Part shown: piece after piece, positions 1 through 7,928 of the stretch | Numbering within the stretch: position 1 is the first letter of the stretch | Layout of the letters: every line of letters starts with the position of its first letter | Source: Chryseobacterium cucumeris | GTDB lineage: Bacteria > Bacteroidota > Bacteroidia > Flavobacteriales > Weeksellaceae | DNA: 64,000 bases | Reading direction: 5' to 3' | Assembly: GCF_001593385.1 (NCBI RefSeq) | Contig: NZ_LUVZ01000012.1 | Coordinates: 310,001 to 374,000, forward strand | The notes under the pieces: model-generated | The model's database searches: none | Told to the model about the DNA's origin: nothing | Seen by the model: only the letters and a program-made list of their open reading frames with translations | Translations under genes and position numbers: made by a program

Positions 1-2
1 TC

Positions 3-236
3 TTCTCGAATTACCTTGATCACCCGGACAGATTAGTTCTTGCCTATGGAGCTTTGCTGAACCTGAAAGTGAATAAATACATATCCTCCAATGTGACCGT
101 AGACTTGCTATACGATCATAATCAGATAGAGAAAACACAGCTGAAACAAACTCTTGGAATCGGATTTGCCTATACGCTCGCAAATGGTGTAAAACGTTCT
201 GATCGCAAAGACAGCCAGTGGTGGATCAAAAAATAG
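3..236 (+). CDS. DUF3078 family protein, C-terminal part (5' end outside window)
   Basis: The frame is open from the left edge to the stop, so this is the 3' end of a gene that begins before the window. Its 77 residues align without gaps to the end of the next gene (465-1388), about 73% identical by eye, sharing FSNYLDHPDRLVL and DLLYDHNQI and the basic end. The alternating polar/hydrophobic pattern suits outer-membrane beta strands. DUF3078 proteins are Bacteroidota cell-envelope proteins without a known activity; the assignment rests on the complete neighbour. A hairpin terminator follows about 25 bp downstream, so the two copies are probably separate transcripts. Confidence 0.8.
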   Translation, partial: FSNYLDHPDRLVLAYGALLNLKVNKYISSNVTVDLLYDHNQIEKTQLKQTLGIGFAYTLANGVKRSDRKDSQWWIKK

Positions 237-259
237 TTTGGAAAATTTATATTATAGTT

Positions 260-289
260 AAAAAACACTTCAGAAATGAGGTGTTTTTT
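260..289 (+). terminator. Rho-independent terminator after first DUF3078 gene
   Basis: A-rich arm followed by CACTTC, a short loop, GAGGTG and a T run (one G-U pair). It lies just downstream of the stop at 236. Confidence 0.7.
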
Positions 290-441
290 CTTTATAAAAT
301 TCTGTAATTTTAAGTTGACTTAAGTTTGATTAGGAATTGTTTTGTTTACAAGTCGTTTAATTTCAGTTGTTTATGCGCGTATTTTTAGTTATGTTAAATT
401 CATTTTAAAGTGAATTTTATGATGGCATAAATTATTATTTA

Positions 442-449
442 TACATTTG
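442..449 (+). promoter_or_regulatory. -7 promoter element (TACATTTG)
   Basis: Matches the Bacteroidota -7 consensus TAnnTTTG, 15 bp before the ATG at 465. No clear -33 TTTG is visible at the usual spacing. Confidence 0.55.
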
Positions 450-464
450 TAATAAATCAACATT

Positions 465-1388
465 ATGAAAAAACTTTTATTGATCAGTTCTATCTCTTTG
501 GGAGCTGTAGCATTCGCTCAGGAGGCTAAGACAGAAGCTCCGGCATCAGACACCATTAAAGCATGGTCTATTCAGGGGCAAAATACATTAATGCTTAACC
601 AGGCTGCCTTTTCAAACTGGGTAGGAGGTGGAGCTAACAACGTTGGCTGGCTTGCTGGTGTTAATTACAACCTGACGTATGAAAAAGGGAAAGATCTTTG
701 GGAAAATATTATTATTCTGGGATATGGGCAAAATAACACGCAGGGAACGGGAGTAAGAAAGACTCAGGATGTCATTAATCTTTCTACAAACTATGGTAGA
801 GAATTTGCCAAACATTGGTATTTGTCTGCAGGAGCAGGGCTTCAGACTCAGTTTGCTCCGGGTTATGAAGATGGAAATAATCCTGATGCAAAAAAGATTT
901 CCAATTTTATGGCTCCCGGATATCTGAGTGTAGGAGCAGGGGTTACATACCGTCCCAATGATAATCTTACAGTTACTTTACGACCTGCAAATGCCAGATG
1001 GACTTTCGTTTTAGACGAAGATCTTCAGAAAGCGGGAACTTATGGTCTTAAAAATGATGGAGACTCTTCTCTTTTCCAATTCGGTTTCCTGGGGACAGCA
1101 ATGTACAAGCTGAAAATTATGGAGAACATAACCTTACTGAATACGGCTTCTGTATTCTCAAACTACCTTGATCATCCGGACAGGCTTGTCCTTGGATATA
1201 GCGGAGTTTTAAGCATGAAAATCAATAAATATATTTCTACCAACGTTACTTTGGATCTTTTGTATGATCATAATCAGATATGGAAGACTCAGTTGAAGCA
1301 GACTTTAGGCGTAGGATTGGCTTATAATTTTGATAATGGTAAGAAACGTTCGGAAAATAAAGATAACCAAAGCTGGTTGAAAAAATAA
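465..1388 (+). CDS. DUF3078 domain-containing outer-membrane-like protein
   Basis: A 307-residue exported protein. An N-terminal signal peptide (lysines, then a hydrophobic run ending at AFAQ near residue 19) is followed by many short aromatic beta strands (for example GVNYNLTYEKG, GFLGTAMYKLKI) typical of an outer-membrane barrel. The near-N-terminal segment with LNQAAFSNWVGGG is characteristic of the Bacteroidota DUF3078 family; no enzymatic role is known. It is the second of two tandem paralogues, has its own -7 element, and ends in a terminator shared with the convergent suf operon. Localisation is inferred from sequence only. Confidence 0.85.
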   Translation: MKKLLLISSISLGAVAFAQEAKTEAPASDTIKAWSIQGQNTLMLNQAAFSNWVGGGANNVGWLAGVNYNLTYEKGKDLWENIIILGYGQNNTQGTGVRKTQDVINLSTNYGREFAKHWYLSAGAGLQTQFAPGYEDGNNPDAKKISNFMAPGYLSVGAGVTYRPNDNLTVTLRPANARWTFVLDEDLQKAGTYGLKNDGDSSLFQFGFLGTAMYKLKIMENITLLNTASVFSNYLDHPDRLVLGYSGVLSMKINKYISTNVTLDLLYDHNQIWKTQLKQTLGVGLAYNFDNGKKRSENKDNQSWLKK

Positions 1389-1416
1389 GAGACACACAAT
1401 CTAGTAAATACAATAA

Positions 1417-1447
1417 AAAAAAGCACTTCATTTGAAGTGCTTTTTTA
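1417..1447. terminator. Bidirectional terminator between DUF3078 gene and sufD
   Basis: Perfect inverted repeat AAGCACTTCA/TGAAGTGCTT flanked by A and T runs. It serves the plus-strand DUF3078 gene and the minus-strand suf operon. Confidence 0.85.
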
Positions 1448-1463
1448 TCAATATATATAAGTC

Positions 1464-2798
1464 TTAGAATTCTATATCAACTTCTAATTTCTCAGCCAGC
1501 AGCTTTGAAATTTTCTCTTTTAGAGGTTCTATATCAATATTCTGCATAGCATCATTCGCAAAAGCATATAAAAGTAATGCCTGAGCTTCTTTTTTCGAAA
1601 TTCCTCTGGCTCTCAGATAGAATAAAGCATCTTCATTCAATTGTCCTACGGTACATCCGTGAGAACATTTTACATCGTCTGCAAAAATTTCTAACTGAGG
1701 TTTTGTATCAATACTTGCCCCTTCACTTAGCAATACATTGTTATTCTGCTGATAAGCATTTGTTTTCTGAGCAATTTTGTCCACAAAAACTTTTCCGTTG
1801 AAAACTCCGTGAGCATTCCCATCAAAGATTCCTTTGTAGTTCTGGTAACTTTCACAATTCGGGAAGTTGTGGTGAACTGCTGTATGGTGGTCTACCAACT
1901 GATCTTTCCCGATAATGGTAATTCCGTTCATGAATGAATTGATATTAGATCCATTATGAATAAAATCAAGGTTGTTTCTTACCAGTTTACCTCCGAAAGA
2001 GAATGTGTTTACCGTTGTTAAACTGTCTTTCTCCTGTCTTGCGAAAGTATTGTCGATAAGATAGGTTGTGTTGTTATCGTTCTGAAGCTTGTGCCAGTCA
2101 GCTTTTGCATTCGGATAGGTAAAGATTTCCGTCACAGAGTTTGTCAGTACGTAAGTGCTGTCAAAATTATGGTGGCTTTCAATCACTTCTACTTTTGCTC
2201 CTTCTTCTACGATCAAAAGGTTTCTGGTATTGTAGAATGTGTTTTCCTCCTGATTCTGAGAAATGTAAAAAACGTGGATTGGCTTTTCAATCACTACATT
2301 TTTAGGAACTTTAAGGAAGAAGCCATATTTGCAGTAAGCAAGGTTCAGGTTCGTAAAAGCCTGTTCTTTGGAAGCAATCGTATTGAAATACTTTTCAAAA
2401 ACCTCTTTATGCTTCTCATCATTCAATGCATAATTGAATGAAAGGAATTCTACATTTTCAATAGAAACTTTAGATAACTCTTTGTGAAGCTTACCGTTTA
2501 CAAAAACAATCCAATCAAAATTTTCTTCTCCAAGGTGTAGTTCATCAAACTGCTCTTTAGTGATATTGTGGTGCTCTTTCGGGAAGAAGTTGTAGCTTTT
2601 TTCCGTGATCTCCTTTAGATTGGTATATTTATATTCTTCGTCTTTTTTAGTAGGAAAACCAAGGTTTGCAAATTTCTGAAGCGCTGTTTTTCTTTCCTCA
2701 TCCAGAAATCTGTGACGAAGACTCTCCAAAAATTCATTATGGTTCTCTATAATTTGTTCTTTTAATGCCATTACTGGTATATCTGTGGTTTGCACCAT
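1464..2798 (-). CDS. sufD: Fe-S cluster assembly protein SufD
   Basis: A 444-residue SufD, partner of SufB in the SufBCD scaffold that builds iron-sulfur clusters in the cytoplasm. The N-terminal helical part carries the KKDEEYKYTNLKEI segment, and the C-terminal beta-helix region has DDVKCSHGCTVGQLNEDALFYLRARG, the conserved SufB/SufD signature. It is the last gene of a sufA-like/sufB/sufC/sufD operon, about 137 bp after sufC. A second in-frame ATG at 2771 (MALKEQII) is an equally plausible start. Confidence 0.95.
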   Translation of the reverse strand: MVQTTDIPVMALKEQIIENHNEFLESLRHRFLDEERKTALQKFANLGFPTKKDEEYKYTNLKEITEKSYNFFPKEHHNITKEQFDELHLGEENFDWIVFVNGKLHKELSKVSIENVEFLSFNYALNDEKHKEVFEKYFNTIASKEQAFTNLNLAYCKYGFFLKVPKNVVIEKPIHVFYISQNQEENTFYNTRNLLIVEEGAKVEVIESHHNFDSTYVLTNSVTEIFTYPNAKADWHKLQNDNNTTYLIDNTFARQEKDSLTTVNTFSFGGKLVRNNLDFIHNGSNINSFMNGITIIGKDQLVDHHTAVHHNFPNCESYQNYKGIFDGNAHGVFNGKVFVDKIAQKTNAYQQNNNVLLSEGASIDTKPQLEIFADDVKCSHGCTVGQLNEDALFYLRARGISKKEAQALLLYAFANDAMQNIDIEPLKEKISKLLAEKLEVDIEF

Positions 2799-2935
2799 TT
2801 TTTCTTTTTTTATTAACTAAAATATTGTTATTCCGAGGAATAGGAAAACCAATTTTTAATAGTAGAGATTCTTTTCTGCCACATTGTATGAATGATTACA
2901 GGAAAGGTTAATCTCTGAAATAATATATATTCTTC

Positions 2936-3679
2936 TTAGTTAAGAAGCCAGTCGTAACCTTTTTCTTCAAGTTCTAATGCTAAAGACTTATCACCTGTTT
3001 TGATGATTTTTCCATCTGCTAAAACGTGAACAAAATCAGGCTGAATATAGTTTAGTAATCTTTGATAATGCGTAATCAAAAGAACTGCATTTCCTTCATT
3101 TTTAAAATGATTTACTCCATCTGCTACGATTCTTAAAGCATCGATATCCAATCCTGAATCAGTTTCATCAAGAATTGCCAGCTTAGGATTAAGCATCATC
3201 ATCTGGAAAATTTCATTTCTTTTCTTTTCACCTCCGGAGAATCCTTCGTTCAATGATCTTGAAAGGAAATCTTTTTTAATTCCCAGTTTTTCAGACTTCT
3301 CACGAATTAATGCAAGCATTTCTTTTGCCGGCATTTCTTCCAGTCCGTTTGCTTTTCTCGTCTCGTTCAAAGCAGCTTTGATAAAGTTCGTTACAGAAAC
3401 TCCCGGAATTTCCACTGGATACTGGAAAGAAAGGAAAATCCCTTTGTGAGCTCTATCTTCAGGAGCTTCTTCACTGATGTCCTGTCCTTCGAAAAGAATC
3501 TCTCCACCAGTTACTTCGTAATCTTCTTTTCCTGCGATTACAGAAGATAGGGTAGATTTACCAGCTCCGTTTGGTCCCATGATCGCGTGAACTTCGCCCG
3601 GCTTTATTTCAAGATTAATACCTTTTAATATTTCTGCGCCATCTTCAATTTTGGCGTGAAGGTCTTTAATTTGTAACAT
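2936..3679 (-). CDS. sufC: Fe-S cluster assembly ATPase SufC
   Basis: A 247-residue ABC-type ATPase that energises the SufBCD scaffold. Visible motifs are Walker [10 protein letters not shown], the ABC signature [10 protein letters not shown], Walker [13 protein letters not shown] and the switch histidine in [10 protein letters not shown]. The open frame extends 18 residues upstream, but [11 protein letters not shown] is the usual SufC start and the upstream residues look non-coding, so the start at 3679 was chosen. It lies between sufB and sufD; the 241-bp gap to sufB holds only AT-rich sequence. Confidence 0.95.
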   Translation of the reverse strand: MLQIKDLHAKIEDGAEILKGINLEIKPGEVHAIMGPNGAGKSTLSSVIAGKEDYEVTGGEILFEGQDISEEAPEDRAHKGIFLSFQYPVEIPGVSVTNFIKAALNETRKANGLEEMPAKEMLALIREKSEKLGIKKDFLSRSLNEGFSGGEKKRNEIFQMMMLNPKLAILDETDSGLDIDALRIVADGVNHFKNEGNAVLLITHYQRLLNYIQPDFVHVLADGKIIKTGDKSLALELEEKGYDWLLN

Positions 3680-3920
3680 TCTTGCTAACTTTTGCTTTTT
3701 ATAATTGTATGAGCTTCTTTCCTTTATATACACATCGTCTTTATATTAGGATATTTCCTCAATAGACGGAGAGAAGCTTTTTATATTTTATGTTTATAAT
3801 AATCTTCAATAAAGACTATAACTTATATTTCCGTTTTAGCGGTTGATCATCGGATAAAAACTCTGAAAACCTTGCCTTTAAATCAATTTGTTTTTATCTG
3901 AAGGGTTCTTTTTGATAATA

Positions 3921-5369
3921 TTATCCTACTGAACCTTCTAATGAAATCTCAAGTAATTTCTGAGCTTCAATAGCAAACTCCATTGGAAGCTTATTTAAAA
4001 CTTCTTTGCTGAAACCATTTACAATCAGAGCAATGGCTCTTTCTGTATCAATACCTCTCTGGTTACAGTAGAAAATCTGATCTTCCCCGATTTTTGAAGT
4101 CGTAGCCTCGTGCTCTAACTGTGCCGTAGGGTCTTTGATTTCAATATAAGGGAAAGTATGAGCTCCACATTCATTACCCATCAATAAAGAGTCACATTGT
4201 GAAAAGTTTCTTGCTCCTTTTGCAGAAGGCATTACTTTTACCTGTCCTCTGTATGAGTTTTGTGATTTTCCGGCAGAAATACCTTTTGAAATAATCGTTG
4301 ATTTGGTATTCTTTCCGATGTGGATCATCTTTGTACCTGTATCTGCATACTGGTGGTTGTTGGTAACCGCAATAGAGTAGAACTCTCCGATAGAATTGTC
4401 TCCTTTAAGGATACAAGATGGATATTTCCACGTTACTGCTGAACCTGTTTCAACCTGTGTCCAGGAGATTTTTGCATTTCTTTCGCAAAGTCCTCTTTTT
4501 GTTACAAAGTTGAATACACCTCCTTTACCTTCTTCATTACCAGGATACCAGTTCTGTACTGTTGAATATTTAATTTCAGCATTGTCTAAAGCGATAAGCT
4601 CTACAACCGCTGCGTGAAGCTGGTTTTCATCTCTTGACGGTGCTGTACATCCTTCAAGATAAGAAACATAACTTCCTTCATCAGCTACAAGAAGCGTTCT
4701 TTCAAACTGTCCTGTTCCTGCCTGGTTGATACGGAAATAAGTAGAAAGTTCCATCGGGCATTTTACTCCTTTAGGAATATAACAGAAACTTCCGTCAGAA
4801 AATACTGCGGAATTCAATGCTGCATAAAAGTTATCCCCTCTCGGAACTACTTTTCCAAGATATTTTCTTACCAAATCAGGGTGGTTTTTAATAGCCTCAG
4901 AGATCGAACAGAAAATAATTCCTTTTTCTGCCAGTGTATCCTGGAAAGTAGTTTTCACAGAAACTGAGTCCATTACGATATCTACAGCAACTCCTGAAAG
5001 TCTTTTTTGCTCTTCGATATTAATCCCTAGCTTTTCGAATGTTTTCAATAGTTCAGGATCTACTTCGTCAAGGCTTGCCAGTTCAGGCTTTACTTTTGGA
5101 GCAGCATAGTAACGGATTGCCTGAAAATCTGGTTTTTCATATTTGATATTAGCCCACTCAGGCTCTACCATTTTCTGCCAGATTTTGAAAGATTCCAATC
5201 GCCATTCAGTCATCCATTCCGGCTCTTCTTTTTTAGCAGAGATCGCACGGATGATGTCCTCGTTTAAACCAGTCGGGAAGTCTTCATAATCAATCTTCGT
5301 CTCCCAACCGAATTCATATTTTTTATTTTCTAGATCGACTCTTAGATCGTCTTCTGTATATTTACTCAT
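3921..5369 (-). CDS. sufB: Fe-S cluster assembly protein SufB
   Basis: A 482-residue SufB, the main scaffold subunit on which Suf assembles Fe-S clusters. It has the family core ([42 protein letters not shown]) and full family length. It follows the A-type carrier gene by about 83 bp. The spacer contains an 11-bp inverted repeat (5380-5434). Downstream are sufC and sufD on the same strand. Confidence 0.96.
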   Translation of the reverse strand: MSKYTEDDLRVDLENKKYEFGWETKIDYEDFPTGLNEDIIRAISAKKEEPEWMTEWRLESFKIWQKMVEPEWANIKYEKPDFQAIRYYAAPKVKPELASLDEVDPELLKTFEKLGINIEEQKRLSGVAVDIVMDSVSVKTTFQDTLAEKGIIFCSISEAIKNHPDLVRKYLGKVVPRGDNFYAALNSAVFSDGSFCYIPKGVKCPMELSTYFRINQAGTGQFERTLLVADEGSYVSYLEGCTAPSRDENQLHAAVVELIALDNAEIKYSTVQNWYPGNEEGKGGVFNFVTKRGLCERNAKISWTQVETGSAVTWKYPSCILKGDNSIGEFYSIAVTNNHQYADTGTKMIHIGKNTKSTIISKGISAGKSQNSYRGQVKVMPSAKGARNFSQCDSLLMGNECGAHTFPYIEIKDPTAQLEHEATTSKIGEDQIFYCNQRGIDTERAIALIVNGFSKEVLNKLPMEFAIEAQKLLEISLEGSVG

Positions 5370-5379
5370 TACTTTTTTT

Positions 5380-5434
5380 TAGATTTCAGATTTTAGATTT
5401 CAAAATCCAGAGTAGCTCTGAGGTCTGAAATCTA
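5380..5434. repeat. Inverted repeat in the sufA-sufB spacer
   Basis: Arms TAGATTTCAGA (5380-5390) and TCTGAAATCTA (5424-5434) are perfectly complementary around a 33-nt loop. It sits inside the operon, 11 bp upstream of sufB, with no T-run after it on the minus strand, so it looks more like an RNA-processing or attenuation structure than a full terminator. Confidence 0.5.
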
Positions 5435-5452
5435 GGATCTAATGTCTTTTCT

Positions 5453-5782
5453 CTAAAGACTAAATGATTCCCCGCATCCACATGTTCTGGATGCATTCGG
5501 GTTGTTAAAAACAAACCCTTTTCCGTTCAATCCTCCTGAATACTCAAGAGTTGTTCCTGCTAAATAAAGGATGGATTTTTTATCTATAATAATTTTAATA
5601 TTATTATCTTCAAAAATCTGATCTGTGTCTGTTTTTTCGTTGTCAAACTTTAAAACATACTCTAAACCAGAGCATCCGCCGCTTTTTACCCCTACTCTTA
5701 TATAATCTTCAGCAGGGTTAAAACCATCTTCCGTCATTAACTGGATGGCTTTCTCCTTTGCATGGTCTGATACTTTTATCAT
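5453..5782 (-). CDS. sufA: A-type iron-sulfur carrier protein (HesB/IscA/SufA family)
   Basis: A 109-residue A-type carrier that delivers Fe-S clusters to apo-proteins. The three invariant cysteines are present: one in SGGCSGLEY and two in the C-terminal CGCGESF. It is the promoter-proximal gene of the suf operon. The name sufA follows from this context; ErpA or IscA would be alternatives by sequence alone. Confidence 0.92.
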   Translation of the reverse strand: MIKVSDHAKEKAIQLMTEDGFNPAEDYIRVGVKSGGCSGLEYVLKFDNEKTDTDQIFEDNNIKIIIDKKSILYLAGTTLEYSGGLNGKGFVFNNPNASRTCGCGESFSL

Positions 5783-5810
5783 TGTATTTATTTAGAATGA
5801 TTTAATGATG

Positions 5811-5818
5811 CAAAAATA
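5811..5818 (-). promoter_or_regulatory. -7 promoter element of suf operon (TATTTTTG)
   Basis: On the minus strand this reads TATTTTTG, matching TAnnTTTG, 29 bp before the ATG of the sufA-like gene. Confidence 0.5.
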
Positions 5819-6078
5819 CGAACTAATTTCCGCAATCTCAAATCGAAGATATCTATTTTAATGATTCTGATATTAATAGCTATTTCTGTGAGGATAAATT
5901 ATGTTAAAAAAAGATAAACTAAGCCGTTTACTGTTAAGGTTTTATTTATAATTTTAACCTTGAATCATATTTTGAATCTATAAAGAAGATATATAATGAA
6001 GCAATAAAGGAGAAAACTTGTCAAAAAATAGATACAATAAGTCTTTCTTTTGATAATGCTCAATAAATAAAAATATAA

Positions 6079-6939
6079 ATGAAAAAAATAGGTATTATCG
6101 CATTGGCGCTCTTTATACAGAATGTTTCTGCACAAACCAACAGATTCGTATATCAGGTGACGATGAAGCCTGATGCGGAAAATAAAACAGATATCAAGAC
6201 TGAAAATGCTTATCTGGATATTTCTCCGGAAAAATCAGTGTTTTATTCTGAAAACAGAATCAAAAGAGATTCTATTATGCAAAAAGCATTTCAGAGTGGA
6301 GGCGGAAGAGCAAGCATCAACAGAGATCAGATGGAAGGATTGAGAACGAATATCAGCTATTCCATTGAAAAAGATAAAACAAATCAAAAGACCTATTTCA
6401 AAGACAGAATTGGGCGTGATATTTATTCATATGAAGAAGACAGACCACTGAACTGGAAAATAGAGTCAGAAACGAGAAAAATAGGCGAGTATAAAGTTCA
6501 GAAAGCTGAAACTGATTTTGGTGGAAGAAAATGGACGGCGTGGTTTACAACTGACCTACCTTATCAGGACGGACCTTATAAGTTCGGTGGACTTCCGGGA
6601 TTGATTGTAAAAGTGGAAGATGATAAAGGAGATTATTCTTTTGATTTAATGAAAAATTATAAAATTGCTGAGTTTCCGGCTTTGAACCAGTTTGGAAATA
6701 CTTTGAAAGTAAAAAGAACAGATTATATCAAGCAGCAGCAAAAATTTAAAGCTGATCCAATGTCGTTTATGAGCCAAAGTGGAGGTGGACAAGGTGGATT
6801 TTCTAATACAATAAGAATAGGTGGAGGCGGAAGAGGTCCCGGCGGCGGAAATCAAAATCCTGCCGATATGAGAAAAAGAATGGAAGAAAGGGTGAAAGAA
6901 GAGGCTAAGAAAAATTCAAATCCGATCGAATTGCAATAA
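6079..6939 (+). CDS. GLPGLI family secreted protein
   Basis: A 286-residue exported protein. A signal peptide (KKIGIIALALFIQNVSAQ) precedes a body carrying the FGGLPGLIVKVED motif that names the GLPGLI family of Bacteroidota, together with YKVQKAETDFGGRKWTAWFT, also typical. The C-terminus is low-complexity and rich in Gly/Gln/Arg (GGGGRGPGGGNQ) followed by a charged helix. Function is unknown; the family is cell-envelope associated and often occurs in many copies. It stands alone, ends in a strong terminator and faces the metallopeptidase gene. Confidence 0.88.
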   Translation: MKKIGIIALALFIQNVSAQTNRFVYQVTMKPDAENKTDIKTENAYLDISPEKSVFYSENRIKRDSIMQKAFQSGGGRASINRDQMEGLRTNISYSIEKDKTNQKTYFKDRIGRDIYSYEEDRPLNWKIESETRKIGEYKVQKAETDFGGRKWTAWFTTDLPYQDGPYKFGGLPGLIVKVEDDKGDYSFDLMKNYKIAEFPALNQFGNTLKVKRTDYIKQQQKFKADPMSFMSQSGGGQGGFSNTIRIGGGGRGPGGGNQNPADMRKRMEERVKEEAKKNSNPIELQ

Positions 6940-6941
6940 AT

Positions 6942-6974
6942 AAAAAAGCGGTCTTAAGTCAAGACCGCTTTTTT
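6942..6974. terminator. Bidirectional terminator
   Basis: 14-bp perfect arms (AAAAAAGCGGTCTT and its complement) around a 5-nt loop, between two convergent genes. Confidence 0.88.
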
Positions 6975-6999
6975 ATATCATTATAATTTTTGATAAAAA

Positions 7000-7863
7000 C
7001 TATTTTAATAGCTGGTTGAAAGTATCACCCTGTCTGATATCTCCGGTGTTGTAACCTTTCATAAACCATTCTTTACGCTGTGCAGAAGAGCCGTGAGTAA
7101 AACTTTCCTGATTCACATATCCCTGTGCTCTTTTCTGAATATTATCATCGCCAACTGCTTCGGCAGCATCTATGGCAGACTCAATATCTCCTGGTTCCAG
7201 AATATGTTTGCTGTCATTGGTTCTTTTTGCCCATACTCCGGCATAGAAATCAGCCTGTAATTCTGTAGCTACGGATACTCTGTTCATCTGCTCTTCGGAA
7301 TATCTTCCGCTTCTTCTTAATGCATCTACTTTCTGTGTAGTTCCCAAAAGGGTCTGAACATGGTGTCCTACTTCATGTGCAAGAACATAAGCTACTGTAA
7401 ATTCTGTTACTTTAGCGCCGAATTTTTGCTGAAGTTCACCAAAAAAACTCATATCCATATAGACTTTCTGATCTGCCGGACAATAGAATGGTCCCATAGC
7501 AGATTGAGCAGTACCACATGCTGAAGATGTTGTATTTTCGAAAAGAACTACCTGAGGAGCACTGTAAGTCATTCCATTTTCCTTAAAAATCTGATCCCAG
7601 GTAAGAATATTCCATTTGGCCATCATATCAACCATTTCTCCAACTTGTTTTTCATCGGCTGTAAGCTCTCTCTGTTCCCCGGAATTTCCTGAAGACTGCA
7701 TGCCGCCAGAATTCAAAATGCCGGATGGGTCACCTCCCAAAAAGAATACGATGGCTGCTATAATTAAAGTTCCGAGTCCGCCTCCTACAATCATACCGCC
7801 ACTTCCGCCTCCTGAACCACGGCGGTCATCAACGTTTCCGCCTCTGTCGTCTGTCCATTTCAT
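7000..7863 (-). CDS. Neutral zinc metallopeptidase, YpfJ family
   Basis: A 287-residue membrane-anchored protein. The N-terminus (MKWTDDRGGNVDDRRG) followed by a Gly-rich stretch and a single membrane helix (LIIAAIVFFLGG) is the standard start of the YpfJ/putative neutral zinc metallopeptidase family. The zinc site is HEVGHH in VAYVLAHEVGHHVQTLLG, with the downstream ELQADFYAGVWA acidic motif supplying a further ligand. Substrates are unknown for the family. It is followed on the minus strand by the GLPGLI-side terminator and preceded by the LtaS-like gene, whose stop is about 65 bp away. Confidence 0.9.
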   Translation of the reverse strand: MKWTDDRGGNVDDRRGSGGGSGGMIVGGGLGTLIIAAIVFFLGGDPSGILNSGGMQSSGNSGEQRELTADEKQVGEMVDMMAKWNILTWDQIFKENGMTYSAPQVVLFENTTSSACGTAQSAMGPFYCPADQKVYMDMSFFGELQQKFGAKVTEFTVAYVLAHEVGHHVQTLLGTTQKVDALRRSGRYSEEQMNRVSVATELQADFYAGVWAKRTNDSKHILEPGDIESAIDAAEAVGDDNIQKRAQGYVNQESFTHGSSAQRKEWFMKGYNTGDIRQGDTFNQLLK

Positions 7864-7928
7864 ACTAATAAATTTATGGGTTAATTTAAATATTTTACGC
7901 CAGATTATGAGCGAAAATATTTAGATAT

